A stretch of DNA of 64,000 nucleotides from Agromyces sp. Root81 (GCF_001429165.1 NZ_LMIR01000002.1:1539261-1603260), one strand, 5' to 3'; shown: positions 17,063-25,492, counted from the first letter of the stretch. A program made the numbers and translations. The notes: generated by a model from the letters alone, not told the origin.

Positions 17063-18286
17063 TCAGCCCGTGGCGGCCGGGCTCTCGGCCGAGGTGTCGT
17101 TCGGGCCTCCCGCATCGCCCGCGTGCCTCGCCTTGCGGGCGGCCTTCGCCGCAGCATCCGACTCGGCCATGATGCTCTTCGTCTCGTCGAGCTCGCCGAG
17201 CATCGGACGCATCCAGAAGGAGTTCGGATTCGAGTCGACGAGCAGCATGCGGACGAGCAGCGTGAGCGGAATGGCGAGGATCGCGCCGATCGGGCCGATG
17301 ACGACGGCCCAGAAGAGCACCGAGAAGAACGTGATCGTCTGGCTGAGCGCCACGGCGTTGCCGACGACCCGCGGCTGGATGACCGACTGGATCACGGCGT
17401 TGACGACTCCGTACACGACGATCACCGCGATCACCATCGGCCAGCCGCCGACGAGGGCCGCGAAGACGATCGGCGGGATGATCGCGATGAAGTAGCCGAT
17501 GTTGGGGATGAAGCTGCAGAGGAACGCGAGCAGACCCCAGATGAACGCGCCGGGCACCCCGATGATCGTGAGCGCGACCCAGTTCACGAGGCCCTGGGCG
17601 AGGCCCAGCACGGTCGTCACGATCATGTAGCGGCGCACGTTGTGCGCGTAGTTCACGAGCGAGACCACGACGAGCGGGCGGTGCGGCTTCAGCTGGCGGA
17701 GCAGGGTCGGCAGATAGCCGGCGTCCATCGCCATGAGCAGCAGCATCGTGAAGAGCACGACGAGGGTCGTGGTCCACCCGGCGAGGCCGCCGACGACGCC
17801 GCCCACGAAGCCGATGAGGGTGCCCGGGTCGAAGTCCGCGAACAGGGAGGACACCTCGTCGGCGCCGATGCCGATCGAGACGAGCCACTGCGCGACACCG
17901 GCGCCCCAGGCCTTGATCTCGTCGGCGTACTCCGTCAGCAGGGTCGCGAACTGGCCGAACGCGACCATCACGGCGTAGCCGAAGGTGATGAGCAGCAGGA
18001 CGACGGCCGTGATGACCGATCCGGTGGCGATGCCGCGTGGCACGCCGCGCTCCTCGAGCCACATGCGCAACGGGTGCGCGCAGATCGTCAGCACGAGCGC
18101 GAAGAAGACCGGGGCGACGATGCCGGCGATGCCGGCGATGCCGAACGCGGCGAGAGCCGCGCCGCCGAGACCCATCAGGATGAAGGCGTTGCGGTGCTCA
18201 CCGCCCGGAGCCTCGAGCTTCGCGGCCGCGTCCTCGGCCTCGTGCGCGCCGGCCTTCGGCTCGGATCGCTTCCTGTTCCACCACAT
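17063..18286 (-). CDS. AI-2E family transporter
   Basis: A 407-residue permease of the AI-2E (PerM/TqsA) family. After a basic N-terminus (MWWNRKRSEPKAG) there are three helices, a long loop, and five further helices; the hallmark segment near the C-terminus is GNAVALSQTITFFSVLFWAVVIGP. Members export small molecules or ions; E. coli TqsA exports autoinducer-2, and others are Na+/H+ antiporters. The ATG at 18286 has GGAG 5 bases upstream, while longer in-frame starts lack a ribosome-binding site. The C-terminal cytoplasmic tail is Ala/Lys-rich. It is divergent from the flavin hydroxylase gene. Confidence 0.88.
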   Translation of the reverse strand: MWWNRKRSEPKAGAHEAEDAAAKLEAPGGEHRNAFILMGLGGAALAAFGIAGIAGIVAPVFFALVLTICAHPLRMWLEERGVPRGIATGSVITAVVLLLITFGYAVMVAFGQFATLLTEYADEIKAWGAGVAQWLVSIGIGADEVSSLFADFDPGTLIGFVGGVVGGLAGWTTTLVVLFTMLLLMAMDAGYLPTLLRQLKPHRPLVVVSLVNYAHNVRRYMIVTTVLGLAQGLVNWVALTIIGVPGAFIWGLLAFLCSFIPNIGYFIAIIPPIVFAALVGGWPMVIAVIVVYGVVNAVIQSVIQPRVVGNAVALSQTITFFSVLFWAVVIGPIGAILAIPLTLLVRMLLVDSNPNSFWMRPMLGELDETKSIMAESDAAAKAARKARHAGDAGGPNDTSAESPAATG

Positions 18287-18417
18287 GGTGACTCCACTCA
18301 GCGAGCGGGCCCGCTCGCGCCTGTGCTCACGATAGCGAGCGGGACGCGCCGTGCCGCGGATCGCCTCGCCACGCAGTGCGGGTGGCATCCCGATCGGAGC
18401 GGTGCGACAGTTGAGGC

Positions 18418-20010
18418 ATGGGCAGGGCCGCCGAGCGTCTCGACACCGACGTACTCGTCGTCGGCGCAGGCCCGAGCGGACTGATGCTCGCGGTGTGCCT
18501 CGCGAAGCTCGGGGTCGACGCGGTCATCGTCGACGGCAAGCAGGGGCCGACGCGCGAGTCGCGCGCGCTCGCCGTGCAGGCGCGCTCGATGGAGCTCTAC
18601 GACCAGCTCGGACTCGTCGACCGCGTGCTCGCTGAGCGTTCGTCGGCGACGACCGTGGTGCCCGGCGCGGGCCGAGGGGGGCGCCCGTTCGGGCGCATCC
18701 GGCTGCGCGCCCTCGGCGCGGGGGTCACGCCCTACCCCGAGATCACGGTGTTCGAGCAGAGTCGCAACGAGCAGTTGCTCGTCGACGCGCTCGGCGAGCT
18801 CCGGCGGGAGGTCCTGTGGGGGCACCGGCTCGAGCGGCTCGAGGTCGAGACGGGCGCGGCGGGTGCGGGCGACGGCGCCGGCGGGGCAGGGCGCGCAGCG
18901 GGTGCCGCGGCATCCGTCACCGCCGTGCTCGCCGGGCCCGACGGACCGGTCACCGTGCACGCCCGCTACTGCGTCGGCGCCGACGGCGCGCACTCGGTCG
19001 TGCGGGAGTCGCTGGGCATCCCGTTCGAGGGCGTGACCAACGAGCACACCTTCTACGTCGCGGATGCCTCGGGCGTCATGGGACTCGTCGGCGACGCGAT
19101 CAACGTGCGCGTCACGGCCGAGCACTTCCTGCTCGCCTTTCCCATGGGCCCCGGACGGGCGCGCCTGCTCGGGGTCGTCCGCGACCGCGATCGCGACGAG
19201 CACGGCGAGCTGCCCGAGTCGTTCGTGCAGGGCATGCTCGATCGCGAGTTCGGCGTGCGGTACGCGGCATCCGCGTGGTTCACGACGTATCGGCTGCACC
19301 ACCGCCTCGCCGCGCGATTCCGCGACGGGCCGTGCTTCCTCGTCGGCGATGCCGCGCACATCCACTCGCCGGTCGGGGCGCAGGGCATGAACACCGGGCT
19401 GCAGGAGGCGCACGATCTCGCGTGCACGCTCGCCGACGTCCTGGTCGGCGGCATGCCCGACGCCCGGCTCGACCGGTACGAGGCCGAGCGGCGCCCGGTC
19501 GGCCGGGTGCTCGTCGCGACGACCGACCGCGCCTTCGCCGTCGTGACCTCCGATGCGCCGCTCGCCCGATTCATCAGGGGTCGCGTCGTGCCGGTGATCG
19601 GCCCGCTCGTCGTCCGGGTGATGCCGCGGCTCGTCGGCGGCCGTCGCGTGTTCGGATACCTCTCGCAGACCCGTATCCGCTATCGGGTGCCGGATGCCTC
19701 GGGCACGCGTCGCGACTCGGCGGTCGGCGTGCGGCTGCGGTGGACGGGCGAGAACTACGCCGCCCTGCGGTCGATGCAGTGGCAGCTGCACGGCTACGGC
19801 GTGCCCGAGCGGGCGGTGCGCCGCATCGCCGCCGAACTCGGGGTCGAGGCGCACGCGTTCCCGCGCGACGACGGGCGGCCGCGTCATGCGCGGCTCCGGC
19901 GCGATCGGGTGTACCTCGTGCGCCGCGACGGCTTCGTCGTCGCCGAGGTGCCGGCACCCGGCACCGGTGCCGACCTCGACGCGGCGCGGGCCCGCCTCGC
20001 CGGATTCTGA
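18418..20010 (+). CDS. FAD-dependent aromatic hydroxylase-like monooxygenase (PheA/TfdB family)
   Basis: A 530-residue flavoprotein. The FAD Rossmann motif GAGPSG is at about 17-22, followed by an ESRALAVQARSMELYDQLGL stretch. The second FAD motif FLVGDAAHIHSPVGAQGMN and the GLQEAHDLA helix place it in the group A flavin monooxygenase family (PHBH fold). Relatives hydroxylate phenols or tailor polyketides such as anthracyclines using NADPH and O2. The C-terminal part looks like the thioredoxin-like domain of PheA/TfdB. An Ala/Gly-rich insertion lies at about 145-170. The substrate is unknown. It has GAGG just before the ATG and is followed 27 bases later by an EamA exporter gene, possibly in one transcript. 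Confidence 0.85.
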   Translation: MGRAAERLDTDVLVVGAGPSGLMLAVCLAKLGVDAVIVDGKQGPTRESRALAVQARSMELYDQLGLVDRVLAERSSATTVVPGAGRGGRPFGRIRLRALGAGVTPYPEITVFEQSRNEQLLVDALGELRREVLWGHRLERLEVETGAAGAGDGAGGAGRAAGAAASVTAVLAGPDGPVTVHARYCVGADGAHSVVRESLGIPFEGVTNEHTFYVADASGVMGLVGDAINVRVTAEHFLLAFPMGPGRARLLGVVRDRDRDEHGELPESFVQGMLDREFGVRYAASAWFTTYRLHHRLAARFRDGPCFLVGDAAHIHSPVGAQGMNTGLQEAHDLACTLADVLVGGMPDARLDRYEAERRPVGRVLVATTDRAFAVVTSDAPLARFIRGRVVPVIGPLVVRVMPRLVGGRRVFGYLSQTRIRYRVPDASGTRRDSAVGVRLRWTGENYAALRSMQWQLHGYGVPERAVRRIAAELGVEAHAFPRDDGRPRHARLRRDRVYLVRRDGFVVAEVPAPGTGADLDAARARLAGF

Positions 20011-20037
20011 GGCGCGCTCGACGACGCGTATCGTCGT

Positions 20038-20988
20038 ATGGTGACCGACCAGACGACGCCCGGGCCGGCGACCACGCCGGCTCCCACGCATGGCGCGGCG
20101 AACCGCCGGAGCCTCGCCGGAGCTGCGACCCAGCTCGGCACCGAGGTGTCCATCAACTTCGGCTCATCGCTCGCGGGCCTCGTGATCCCCGTCGTCGGCT
20201 CCTTCGTCGTCGTCGCCGTGCGACAGCTCGTGATGGTCGTCGCCGTGCTCCCGTTCTACCGTCCGAAGCGCGGCGAGCTCACGTGGCGCCGGCTGTGGCC
20301 GGCGGTCGCGCTCGGCGTCGTGCTCGCCGTCATGAACCTCGCCTTCTACGAGTCCGTGCACCTGCTGGGCCTCGGCGTCGCCGCGACGATCGAGTTCCTC
20401 GGGCCGCTCGCGATCGCACTCGCGAGCTCGCGCCGTGCGCTCGACGCGGTCTGCGCGCTCGCCGCCGGCGCCGGCGTCGTGCTGCTGGTCGGCCCCGGGG
20501 CCTCGGATGCCGCGGCCATCGACCCGTGGGGCCTGGCCCTCGCCCTCACCGCGGCGGCGGCCTGGGCCGGGTACATCCTGCTCACCCGCCGGGTCGCCGT
20601 GGGGCTGCCCGGGCTCGAGGGGCTGACCGTCGCGAGCATCGTCAGCCTCGTGCTGCTGGTGCCGTTCGCGGTGGCGACCTTCGACCCTGCGGTCATCGAC
20701 TGGGCGATCGTCGGCCTGTTGCTCGGGGTCGGCGTGCTGTCATCGGCGCTGCCCTACAGCCTCGACACCTGGATCCTGCGCCGCATCTCGCCGCGCATCT
20801 ACGCGATCGTCACGAGCTTCGGCCCCGTGATCGCGGCCGTCTTCGGCTGGCTCGTGCTCTCCGAGACGTTCTCGCCCACCGAGGTGATCGCCATCGTCAT
20901 CGTGTGCGGCGCCGCGGGCACTGCGCTCGCCACGCAGCGGTCGCGGCCGAAGTCGCAGCTCGAGCAGACCGCCGAGGGCATGGCCTGA
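20038..20988 (+). CDS. EamA family (RhtA-like) metabolite exporter
   Basis: A 316-residue protein with ten membrane helices arranged as two EamA halves. The motif NLAFYESVHLLGLGVAATIEFLGPL in the first half and SALPYSLDTWILRRISPRIYAIVTSFGP in the second are typical of the RhtA/YdcZ-like threonine/homoserine exporters. It probably exports an amino acid or other small metabolite. Its ATG lies directly before a GTG and no strong ribosome-binding site is seen, so coupling to the upstream hydroxylase is possible. Confidence 0.88.
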   Translation: MVTDQTTPGPATTPAPTHGAANRRSLAGAATQLGTEVSINFGSSLAGLVIPVVGSFVVVAVRQLVMVVAVLPFYRPKRGELTWRRLWPAVALGVVLAVMNLAFYESVHLLGLGVAATIEFLGPLAIALASSRRALDAVCALAAGAGVVLLVGPGASDAAAIDPWGLALALTAAAAWAGYILLTRRVAVGLPGLEGLTVASIVSLVLLVPFAVATFDPAVIDWAIVGLLLGVGVLSSALPYSLDTWILRRISPRIYAIVTSFGPVIAAVFGWLVLSETFSPTEVIAIVIVCGAAGTALATQRSRPKSQLEQTAEGMA

Positions 20989-21101
20989 CGCGCGATCGGC
21001 GGCGGCGGTAGCCGCAGCGGGACGCACCGTCGTATCGTGGGAGCGGGCGGACCCGTGGGGATACCGCCGAGTGCTTCACGTCGACGACGTCGGGAGGGAC
21101 C

Positions 21102-22019
21102 ATGGCCACCATCGCATGGATCGGTCTGGGACACATGGGCGGCCCGATGGCGGGCAACCTCGTCGCGGCCGGGCACATCGTTCGGGGCGTCGACCCCGTG
21201 CCGGCGGCGCGCACCGCGGCCGCCGAGCGCGGCGTGCGCATCGTCGCGACCGTCGAGGAGGCGGCAGAGGGGGTCGACGCGGTCTTCACGTCGCTGCCGC
21301 GCAGCGAGCACGTGCGCGAGGTCTACGGCGGCGAGGACGGCGTGTGGTCGGCGGCACCCGCCTCGGCGCTGCTGCTCGACACCTCGACCGTCGACGTCGC
21401 GACGTCGAGGTTCTGCCACGAGGCATCCGTCGAACGCGGCTTCCGCTTCGTCGACTCGCCCGTCTCCGGCGGCATCGCGGGCGCCGAGGCGGCCACGCTC
21501 ACCTTCATGCTCGGCGGCGATCCTGCGGATGTCGCCGAGGCCACGAGCCTCGTCGAGCCGCTCGCCGCGCACGTCTTCGACCTCGGTGGCCCCACGATGG
21601 GCATCGCCGCGAAGCTCGCGAACAACCTCATGCTCTTCGTCTCGCTGCTCGGCGTCTCCGAGGGGGCGCAACTCGCCGCCGAGCTCGGGCTCGACCCGGC
21701 GAAGTTCTTCGAGGTGGCCTCGGTCTCGTCGGGGGAGTCGTGGCCACTGCGCACTTGGTACCCGACGCCGGGCGTCGTGCCGACGAGCCCGGCGAACCGC
21801 GGGTTCGACGCCACGTTCTCGGCCGTGCTCGCCGAGAAGGACCTCTCGTTCGCGGTCGCGGCGGGCGAGGCGGCCGGACTGCACATGCCGGCGTCGCGCA
21901 TCGCCCTCGAGCAGTTCGAGCGGCTGATCGAGGAGGGCTTCGGCGGCAAGGACGCGAGCCTCATCGTCAAGTACGCCTCGGCCGACGGCCGGGTCGCCGG
22001 GTTCGACCCCGAGGCCTGA
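21102..22019 (+). CDS. mmsB: NAD(P)-dependent 3-hydroxyisobutyrate dehydrogenase-like enzyme
   Basis: A 305-residue beta-hydroxyacid dehydrogenase. The N-terminal Rossmann motif GLGHMGGPMAGNL (about 7-19) is followed by the substrate-binding DSPVSGGIAGAEAATLTFMLGG segment and the catalytic Lys of GIAAKLANNLM. The family oxidises 3-hydroxyisobutyrate (valine breakdown), tartronate semialdehyde, or similar acids. No other valine-degradation gene lies nearby, so the exact substrate is open. GGGAGG stands 5 bases before the ATG. It converges with the ohrR-like gene, 6 bases away. Confidence 0.85.
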   Translation: MATIAWIGLGHMGGPMAGNLVAAGHIVRGVDPVPAARTAAAERGVRIVATVEEAAEGVDAVFTSLPRSEHVREVYGGEDGVWSAAPASALLLDTSTVDVATSRFCHEASVERGFRFVDSPVSGGIAGAEAATLTFMLGGDPADVAEATSLVEPLAAHVFDLGGPTMGIAAKLANNLMLFVSLLGVSEGAQLAAELGLDPAKFFEVASVSSGESWPLRTWYPTPGVVPTSPANRGFDATFSAVLAEKDLSFAVAAGEAAGLHMPASRIALEQFERLIEEGFGGKDASLIVKYASADGRVAGFDPEA

Positions 22020-22025
22020 GCCGGA

Positions 22026-22511
22026 TCAGTCGTGCTGCACGGCCTCGATGACCTCGGTGAGGCGGTCGCGCAGGCTGCCGAGCTCGTCGAGGCTCATGCC
22101 GAGCCGGTCGACGACCTGCGGCGGGATGGTGAGGGCCTGCTCGCGCAGGGCCTGCCCGGCGGGGGTGAGTGCGACGTCGAGGGCGCGCTCGTCGCGGGCG
22201 CTGCGCTCCCGGGTGAGGTAGCCCTGGGCCTCGAGCCGCTTGAGCAGCGGTGACAGGGTCGCCGGCTCGAGCTGCAGCGCCTCGCCGAGGTCGCGCACGG
22301 TGCGCGGGCTCCGCTGCCAGAGCGCGAGCATGACGAGGTACTGCGGGTGGGTGAGCCCGAGCGGTTCGAGGATCGGTCGGTAGATGCCGATCACGCCGCG
22401 CGCGGCGACGGCGAGGGCGAAGCAGACCTGGTTCTCGAGGGCGAGCAGGTCGTCGGATGCCGCTGCAGCCGTCGTATCGGCGGTGTCGGGGAGTGCGCTT
22501 CGGGCGTTCAT
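22026..22511 (-). CDS. ohrR: OhrR-like MarR-family peroxide-sensing repressor
   Basis: A 161-residue MarR-family protein. LENQVCFAL near the N-terminus carries Cys30 in the position of the reactive Cys of OhrR (LENQLCFALY in known members), and THPQYLVMLALW follows as in that group. The winged-helix DNA-binding region runs about 65-115 (VRDLGEALQLEPATLSPLLKRLEAQGYL, then RSARDERALDVALTPAG). OhrR senses organic hydroperoxides through this Cys and normally represses ohr. No ohr gene is visible here. The divergent gene encodes a zinc-ribbon peptide, and a 14-bp palindrome fills the shared promoter. Confidence 0.85.
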   Translation of the reverse strand: MNARSALPDTADTTAAAASDDLLALENQVCFALAVAARGVIGIYRPILEPLGLTHPQYLVMLALWQRSPRTVRDLGEALQLEPATLSPLLKRLEAQGYLTRERSARDERALDVALTPAGQALREQALTIPPQVVDRLGMSLDELGSLRDRLTEVIEAVQHD

Positions 22512-22540
22512 GGGCTTCCAGTATGACGTGGCGGCAAATA

Positions 22541-22554
22541 ATTAGTACACTAAT
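22541..22554. promoter_or_regulatory. MarR/OhrR-type operator palindrome
   Basis: ATTAGT, spacer AC, ACTAAT: a perfect 6-2-6 palindrome in the AT-rich gap between the divergent ohrR-like and zinc-ribbon genes. The base composition is very unlike its surroundings. It overlaps the ATG at 22553, so bound repressor would block the divergent gene at its very start. OhrR/MarR operators are short AT-rich palindromes of this kind. Confidence 0.7.
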
Positions 22555-22786
22555 GATTGTGACACGAAGAAAGCGGGACACGCCACCCGGAGCCCAACGC
22601 GGCTACGCCGGCTTCATCGACTGGCTGAACGCGAAGCTGCTGCCCTACATCGGGCCTCCGCCGCTCGGCCCGTACGACGAGGAGCCGGTGCAGGCGACAC
22701 CTCCCGCCTGCCCGCTCTGCGGTGCTCCGATGTCGAGCCACACGATCGATCGTTCGTTCGAGCGCACGCAGCTGCACTGCCCCTGA
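22553..22786 (+). CDS. Zinc-ribbon-like small protein, probably controlled by the OhrR-like repressor
   Basis: A 77-residue protein. The first half is basic then hydrophobic/proline-rich (YAGFIDWLNAKLLPYIGPPPLG). The C-terminus has CPLCGAPMSSHTIDRSFERT and a final CP, so three Cys and one His could bind one zinc. The ATG overlaps the operator palindrome and lacks a Shine-Dalgarno sequence, suggesting a leaderless transcript; a GTG at 22559 is an alternative. Possibly a redox-sensitive zinc protein induced by hydroperoxides, which is inference from context. I do not recognise a named family. Confidence 0.65.
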   Translation: MIVTRRKRDTPPGAQRGYAGFIDWLNAKLLPYIGPPPLGPYDEEPVQATPPACPLCGAPMSSHTIDRSFERTQLHCP

Positions 22787-22818
22787 CGTCGGACGCGTGT
22801 ACTCACGCTCGTCCGGCG

Positions 22819-22878
22819 TCGAGATGACGCATGTGGTCGGAACGACCGCGAGCATTCCGACAACACGCGCCATCTCGA
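22819..22878. repeat. Long imperfect inverted repeat (24-nt arms, 12-nt loop)
   Basis: Arms at 22819-22842 and 22855-22878 are complementary at 21 of 24 positions. The outer 8 bases (TCGAGATG / CATCTCGA) and inner 7 bases (GTCGGAA / TTCCGAC) pair perfectly. It starts 33 bases after the zinc-ribbon gene. No T-tract follows, so it is not a standard terminator. It may be a structured RNA 3' end, a mobile palindromic element, or a transcription-stop hairpin of the U-less actinobacterial type. Confidence 0.7.
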
Positions 22879-22937
22879 TGTGCGGTGGAGCGCGCGGGGG
22901 TACGTCCCGTGTCGGCACCGCCCGTTACAGTGACGAC

Positions 22938-23366
22938 GTGAGCGACTACGAAGTGTTGGAGATGGGCGGACTCGACGCGTGGCGGGAGCATTTCGGCGGC
23001 TTCCGCCCCGACAGCTCCCGCGACGGGCGACGGGTCGTCGACCACGACCTGGCCATGCAGTACATCGGCATGACGGCGAACGCCTTCGAGCCCGCTGAAG
23101 AGGCGGGCTACTGGCACACGCACTCGCACATCGAGGAGGTCTACGTCTTCCTCGCCGGCCGGGGGCAGATGGGCCTCGACGACGCGGTCGTCGACGTCGG
23201 CCCCGGCAGCGTCGTGCGCGTCGGCCAGGGCGTCTGGCGCACCTGGCGCTGCTCGCCCGACAGCCCCGAGCAGCTGCGCTGGCTGTGCATCCGCGCGGGC
23301 GGCAACGAACTGCCGCATCTTCCGGATGACGGCCGGCGCGACCCCGACCGCCCGTCGCCCTGGTAG
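22938..23366 (+). CDS. Cupin-domain protein
   Basis: A 142-residue single-domain cupin. The metal-binding motif 1 is HTHSHIEEVYVFLAGRG (the two His and the Glu would bind metal) and motif 2 lies in VDVGPGSVVRVGQGVWRTWR, where the usual His is replaced by Trp. The GTG at 22938 was chosen since it begins the conserved region; no strong ribosome-binding site is seen. Function cannot be assigned beyond the fold: such proteins are isomerases, dioxygenases or sugar binders. A methyltransferase gene follows after 11 bases and is likely co-transcribed. Confidence 0.75.
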   Translation: MSDYEVLEMGGLDAWREHFGGFRPDSSRDGRRVVDHDLAMQYIGMTANAFEPAEEAGYWHTHSHIEEVYVFLAGRGQMGLDDAVVDVGPGSVVRVGQGVWRTWRCSPDSPEQLRWLCIRAGGNELPHLPDDGRRDPDRPSPW

Positions 23367-23377
23367 CCGGCGACGGC

Positions 23378-24028
23378 ATGGCGACCGAGCCGGCGGCCGA
23401 CACCTCGACGGCCGAGGTGCGGGATGCCTACGCCGGGCGAGCCGAGGAGTACATCTCGTTGTTCGGCTCGGTCGACGACGCGCACGAACTCGACCGCGCA
23501 CTCGTCTCCCGGTGGGCCGAGCGCGTCGACGGGCCGGTGCTCGACGCCGGGTGCGGGCCGGGCCAGTGGACCGACCACCTCATGCGGCTCGGCCACGACG
23601 TCGAGGGCGTCGACCTCGTGCCCGCGTTCGTCGCGCGGGCGCGTGACCGATTCCCCGAGGTCCCGTTCCGGGTGGCGTCGTTCGACGACCTCGGCGTGCC
23701 CGATGCCTCGCTCGACGGAATCCTCGCGTGGTACTCGCTGATCCACCTCGCGCCGGCACGGGTGCCGGCGGCCCTCGACGAGTTCGCGCGCTGCATCCGC
23801 CCGGGCGGAAGCCTGCTGCTCGGCTTCTTCGACGGCGCGCGTGTCGAGCCGTTCCCGCACAAGGTCGTGACCGCCTACTTCTGGCCGCCGTCCGCGATGG
23901 CGGAGCGCCTCGAGGCCGCGGGGTTCACGGTCGAGGAGGTGCACACCCGCACCGATCCGGGCGTCCGACCGCACGCTGCGATGATCGCGCGCCGCACCGA
24001 CGCCGAGACGGCATCGGTCCTCGGGTAG
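23378..24028 (+). CDS. SAM-dependent methyltransferase (class I, type-11-like)
   Basis: A 216-residue class I methyltransferase. Motif I is VLDAGCGPGQWTDHL (about 52-66), motif II includes DVEGVDLV, and motif IV is LDGILAWYSLIHLAP. The C-terminal RPGGSLLLGFFDG is the motif VI region. The acceptor is unknown; the fold covers small molecules and quinones. It lies 11 bases after the cupin gene. Confidence 0.88.
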   Translation: MATEPAADTSTAEVRDAYAGRAEEYISLFGSVDDAHELDRALVSRWAERVDGPVLDAGCGPGQWTDHLMRLGHDVEGVDLVPAFVARARDRFPEVPFRVASFDDLGVPDASLDGILAWYSLIHLAPARVPAALDEFARCIRPGGSLLLGFFDGARVEPFPHKVVTAYFWPPSAMAERLEAAGFTVEEVHTRTDPGVRPHAAMIARRTDAETASVLG

Positions 24029-24073
24029 CGGAGCGCGCGCAGCGCCGAGCCGCGGCCCCCGGCCGCTCGCCTG

Positions 24074-24652
24074 CTACCCCTGAGTGGCCAACCGTCGGCT
24101 CACCCAGCGGTCGTACTGCGCCCAGGGATCCGCGACGCCGAGCCGCAGCTCGGCGATGTGCGCGAGCAGCTCGTCGTGCACCCCGAACCATTCGGTGCCC
24201 GCGAAGCGGTGCACCGCGAACTGCGCATGGCGGCGCTGCTCGACCGTGCGATCGCCGAGCTCGAACGCGAGCACCTCGTCGTGCGGCAGGCTCGCGACGC
24301 GCACGCGCGGGTTGCCCGAGGTGCCGATCTTGATCTGGTCGCGGTAGCCGAGGTAGTAGACGACGTCGACCCTGGGGTCGGCCACCGCGACATCGGGCAC
24401 GTCGCCGACCCGCCACTCGCAGACCGCGCAGATTCGGCCCGAGGGGTACTCGACACCGACACGGGACCCGCAGACGAGACAGGGGCCGGGCAGCAGGTCG
24501 GTCACACCGACGCCGCGTGCGATCCAGTCGTAGGCCGCGAGCAGGTGCCCGGTGCAGAGGTCGAGGGGTGCGCCCGCCTCGACGGTCGCCTGGCACGGCC
24601 CTTCGTCGAGGCGGATGCTGCACGCCCGCACCGGGGCATCCGCTCGGTTCAT
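24074..24652 (-). CDS. GIY-YIG superfamily (T5orf172/MUG113-like) protein with zinc ribbon
   Basis: A 192-residue protein. The middle contains a four-Cys ribbon (CLVCG ... CAVCEW). The C-terminal part follows the T5orf172 version of the GIY-YIG nuclease core: VYYLGYRDQIKIGTSGNPRVRVASL, then ELGDRTVEQRRHAQFA and GTEWFGVHDEL. In this family the first strand Tyr pair, the Arg of NPRVRV and the Glu of TVEQRRH form the active site. A role as DNA endonuclease is expected but unproven. The first 14 codons and the leader are duplicated just upstream (see repeat). Confidence 0.75.
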   Translation of the reverse strand: MNRADAPVRACSIRLDEGPCQATVEAGAPLDLCTGHLLAAYDWIARGVGVTDLLPGPCLVCGSRVGVEYPSGRICAVCEWRVGDVPDVAVADPRVDVVYYLGYRDQIKIGTSGNPRVRVASLPHDEVLAFELGDRTVEQRRHAQFAVHRFAGTEWFGVHDELLAHIAELRLGVADPWAQYDRWVSRRLATQG

Positions 24653-24750
24653 GTCGGCAGGCTACCTGCGACCACCGACGCGGATGCTGGACGCCTGCTC
24701 CGCGACATCCGCTCGGTTCATGTCGGCAGGGCTGATCGAGACCACCGACG
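24612..24750. repeat. Tandem duplication of about 70 bp covering the GIY-YIG gene start
   Basis: Unit one (24612-24680) and unit two (24681-24750) run from CGGATGCTG through the shared CATCCGCTCGGTTCATGTCG to ACCACCGACG. The second copy diverges by about ten substitutions and one inserted base. Each copy carries an ATG on the minus strand with the same first codons. Confidence 0.85.
24662..24721 (-). other. Short upstream ORF made by duplication of the GIY-YIG gene 5' end
   Basis: A 19-codon frame (MNRADVAEQASSIRVGGRR) begins at the duplicated ATG and stops at a TAG 9 bases before the real start of the GIY-YIG gene at 24652. Its first 14 codons match those of the gene (MNRADAPVRACSIR). It could act as a leader peptide or just be a fossil of the duplication. 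Confidence 0.5.
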
Positions 24751-24826
24751 CGACTGGGGGCCGCGATAGGCTCGATCTCCGACCGCTGAATGGCGGGCGG
24801 ACACCGACGTTCGGAGGTCGATCGGC

Positions 24827-25492
24827 ATGCCCATGTGGCGCAAGCGGCAGCGACGACGGTTCAGGCCGTTCGATCGCACCGCCCTGCCCGAGGCGCCGAC
24901 GCCCACCTTCGACGAGATGCTCGCGGAAGGCGTGCTCGTCGCCGAGTCGGCCGGGCGCATGGCGCTGAAGAACCGGATGATCGTCGAGGCGCTCCGCGGT
25001 GAGGAGCCGTTCGCTCCCGAGCGCGCCGCCGCCGCCGCGCGCGAGGTGCTCTACGAGCTCGTGCAGGAGGCCGATGAGGTCGCCGAGCGCACCGGCGAGG
25101 CCCGCTCCACCGCAGCGAGCCGCGAGGGCCGCTCGTCGCACGAGCACGACTACCGGCGAGCGGATGCCGCGAACCTCCGCCGCCGCGAACAGGTCTACGC
25201 CGCCGTGGCGAAGGAACTGTGGGTGCGCCGCAACGATCCCGAGTTCCTCAGGGCCTTCGCCGAGCGTGCACGGGAAGAGGCGTGGGAGGAGGTCTCGGGC
25301 GCGATCGAGACCCGCCTCGATCGCGAGTGGGGCGAGTGGCCCGCGATCGAGGTCGACGAGACCTACGAAGCCGAGCGCGACGACCGCGTGCGCGACTTGC
25401 TGGCCGACCTCGACAAGGGCGTCGCCGCCGCAGCGGCCGAACGCGCCCGGCGCGAAGAGGCGAACGACCCGTTCCGCGGGTTCGCGGGCTGA
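24827..25492 (+). CDS. Conserved-looking hypothetical protein, highly charged helical
   Basis: A 221-residue cytoplasmic protein of unknown function. The N-terminus is strongly basic (MPMWRKRQRRRFRPFDR). The rest is almost all helix-forming and acidic or alternating charge, with likely coiled coil at about 60-200 (REEAWEEVSGAIETRLDREWGEW, AERDDRVRDLLADLDKG). There is no Cys, no membrane segment and no known motif. GGAGG stands 8 bases before the ATG, and codon use matches the neighbours, so it is very probably a real gene. Confidence 0.65.
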   Translation: MPMWRKRQRRRFRPFDRTALPEAPTPTFDEMLAEGVLVAESAGRMALKNRMIVEALRGEEPFAPERAAAAAREVLYELVQEADEVAERTGEARSTAASREGRSSHEHDYRRADAANLRRREQVYAAVAKELWVRRNDPEFLRAFAERAREEAWEEVSGAIETRLDREWGEWPAIEVDETYEAERDDRVRDLLADLDKGVAAAAAERARREEANDPFRGFAG

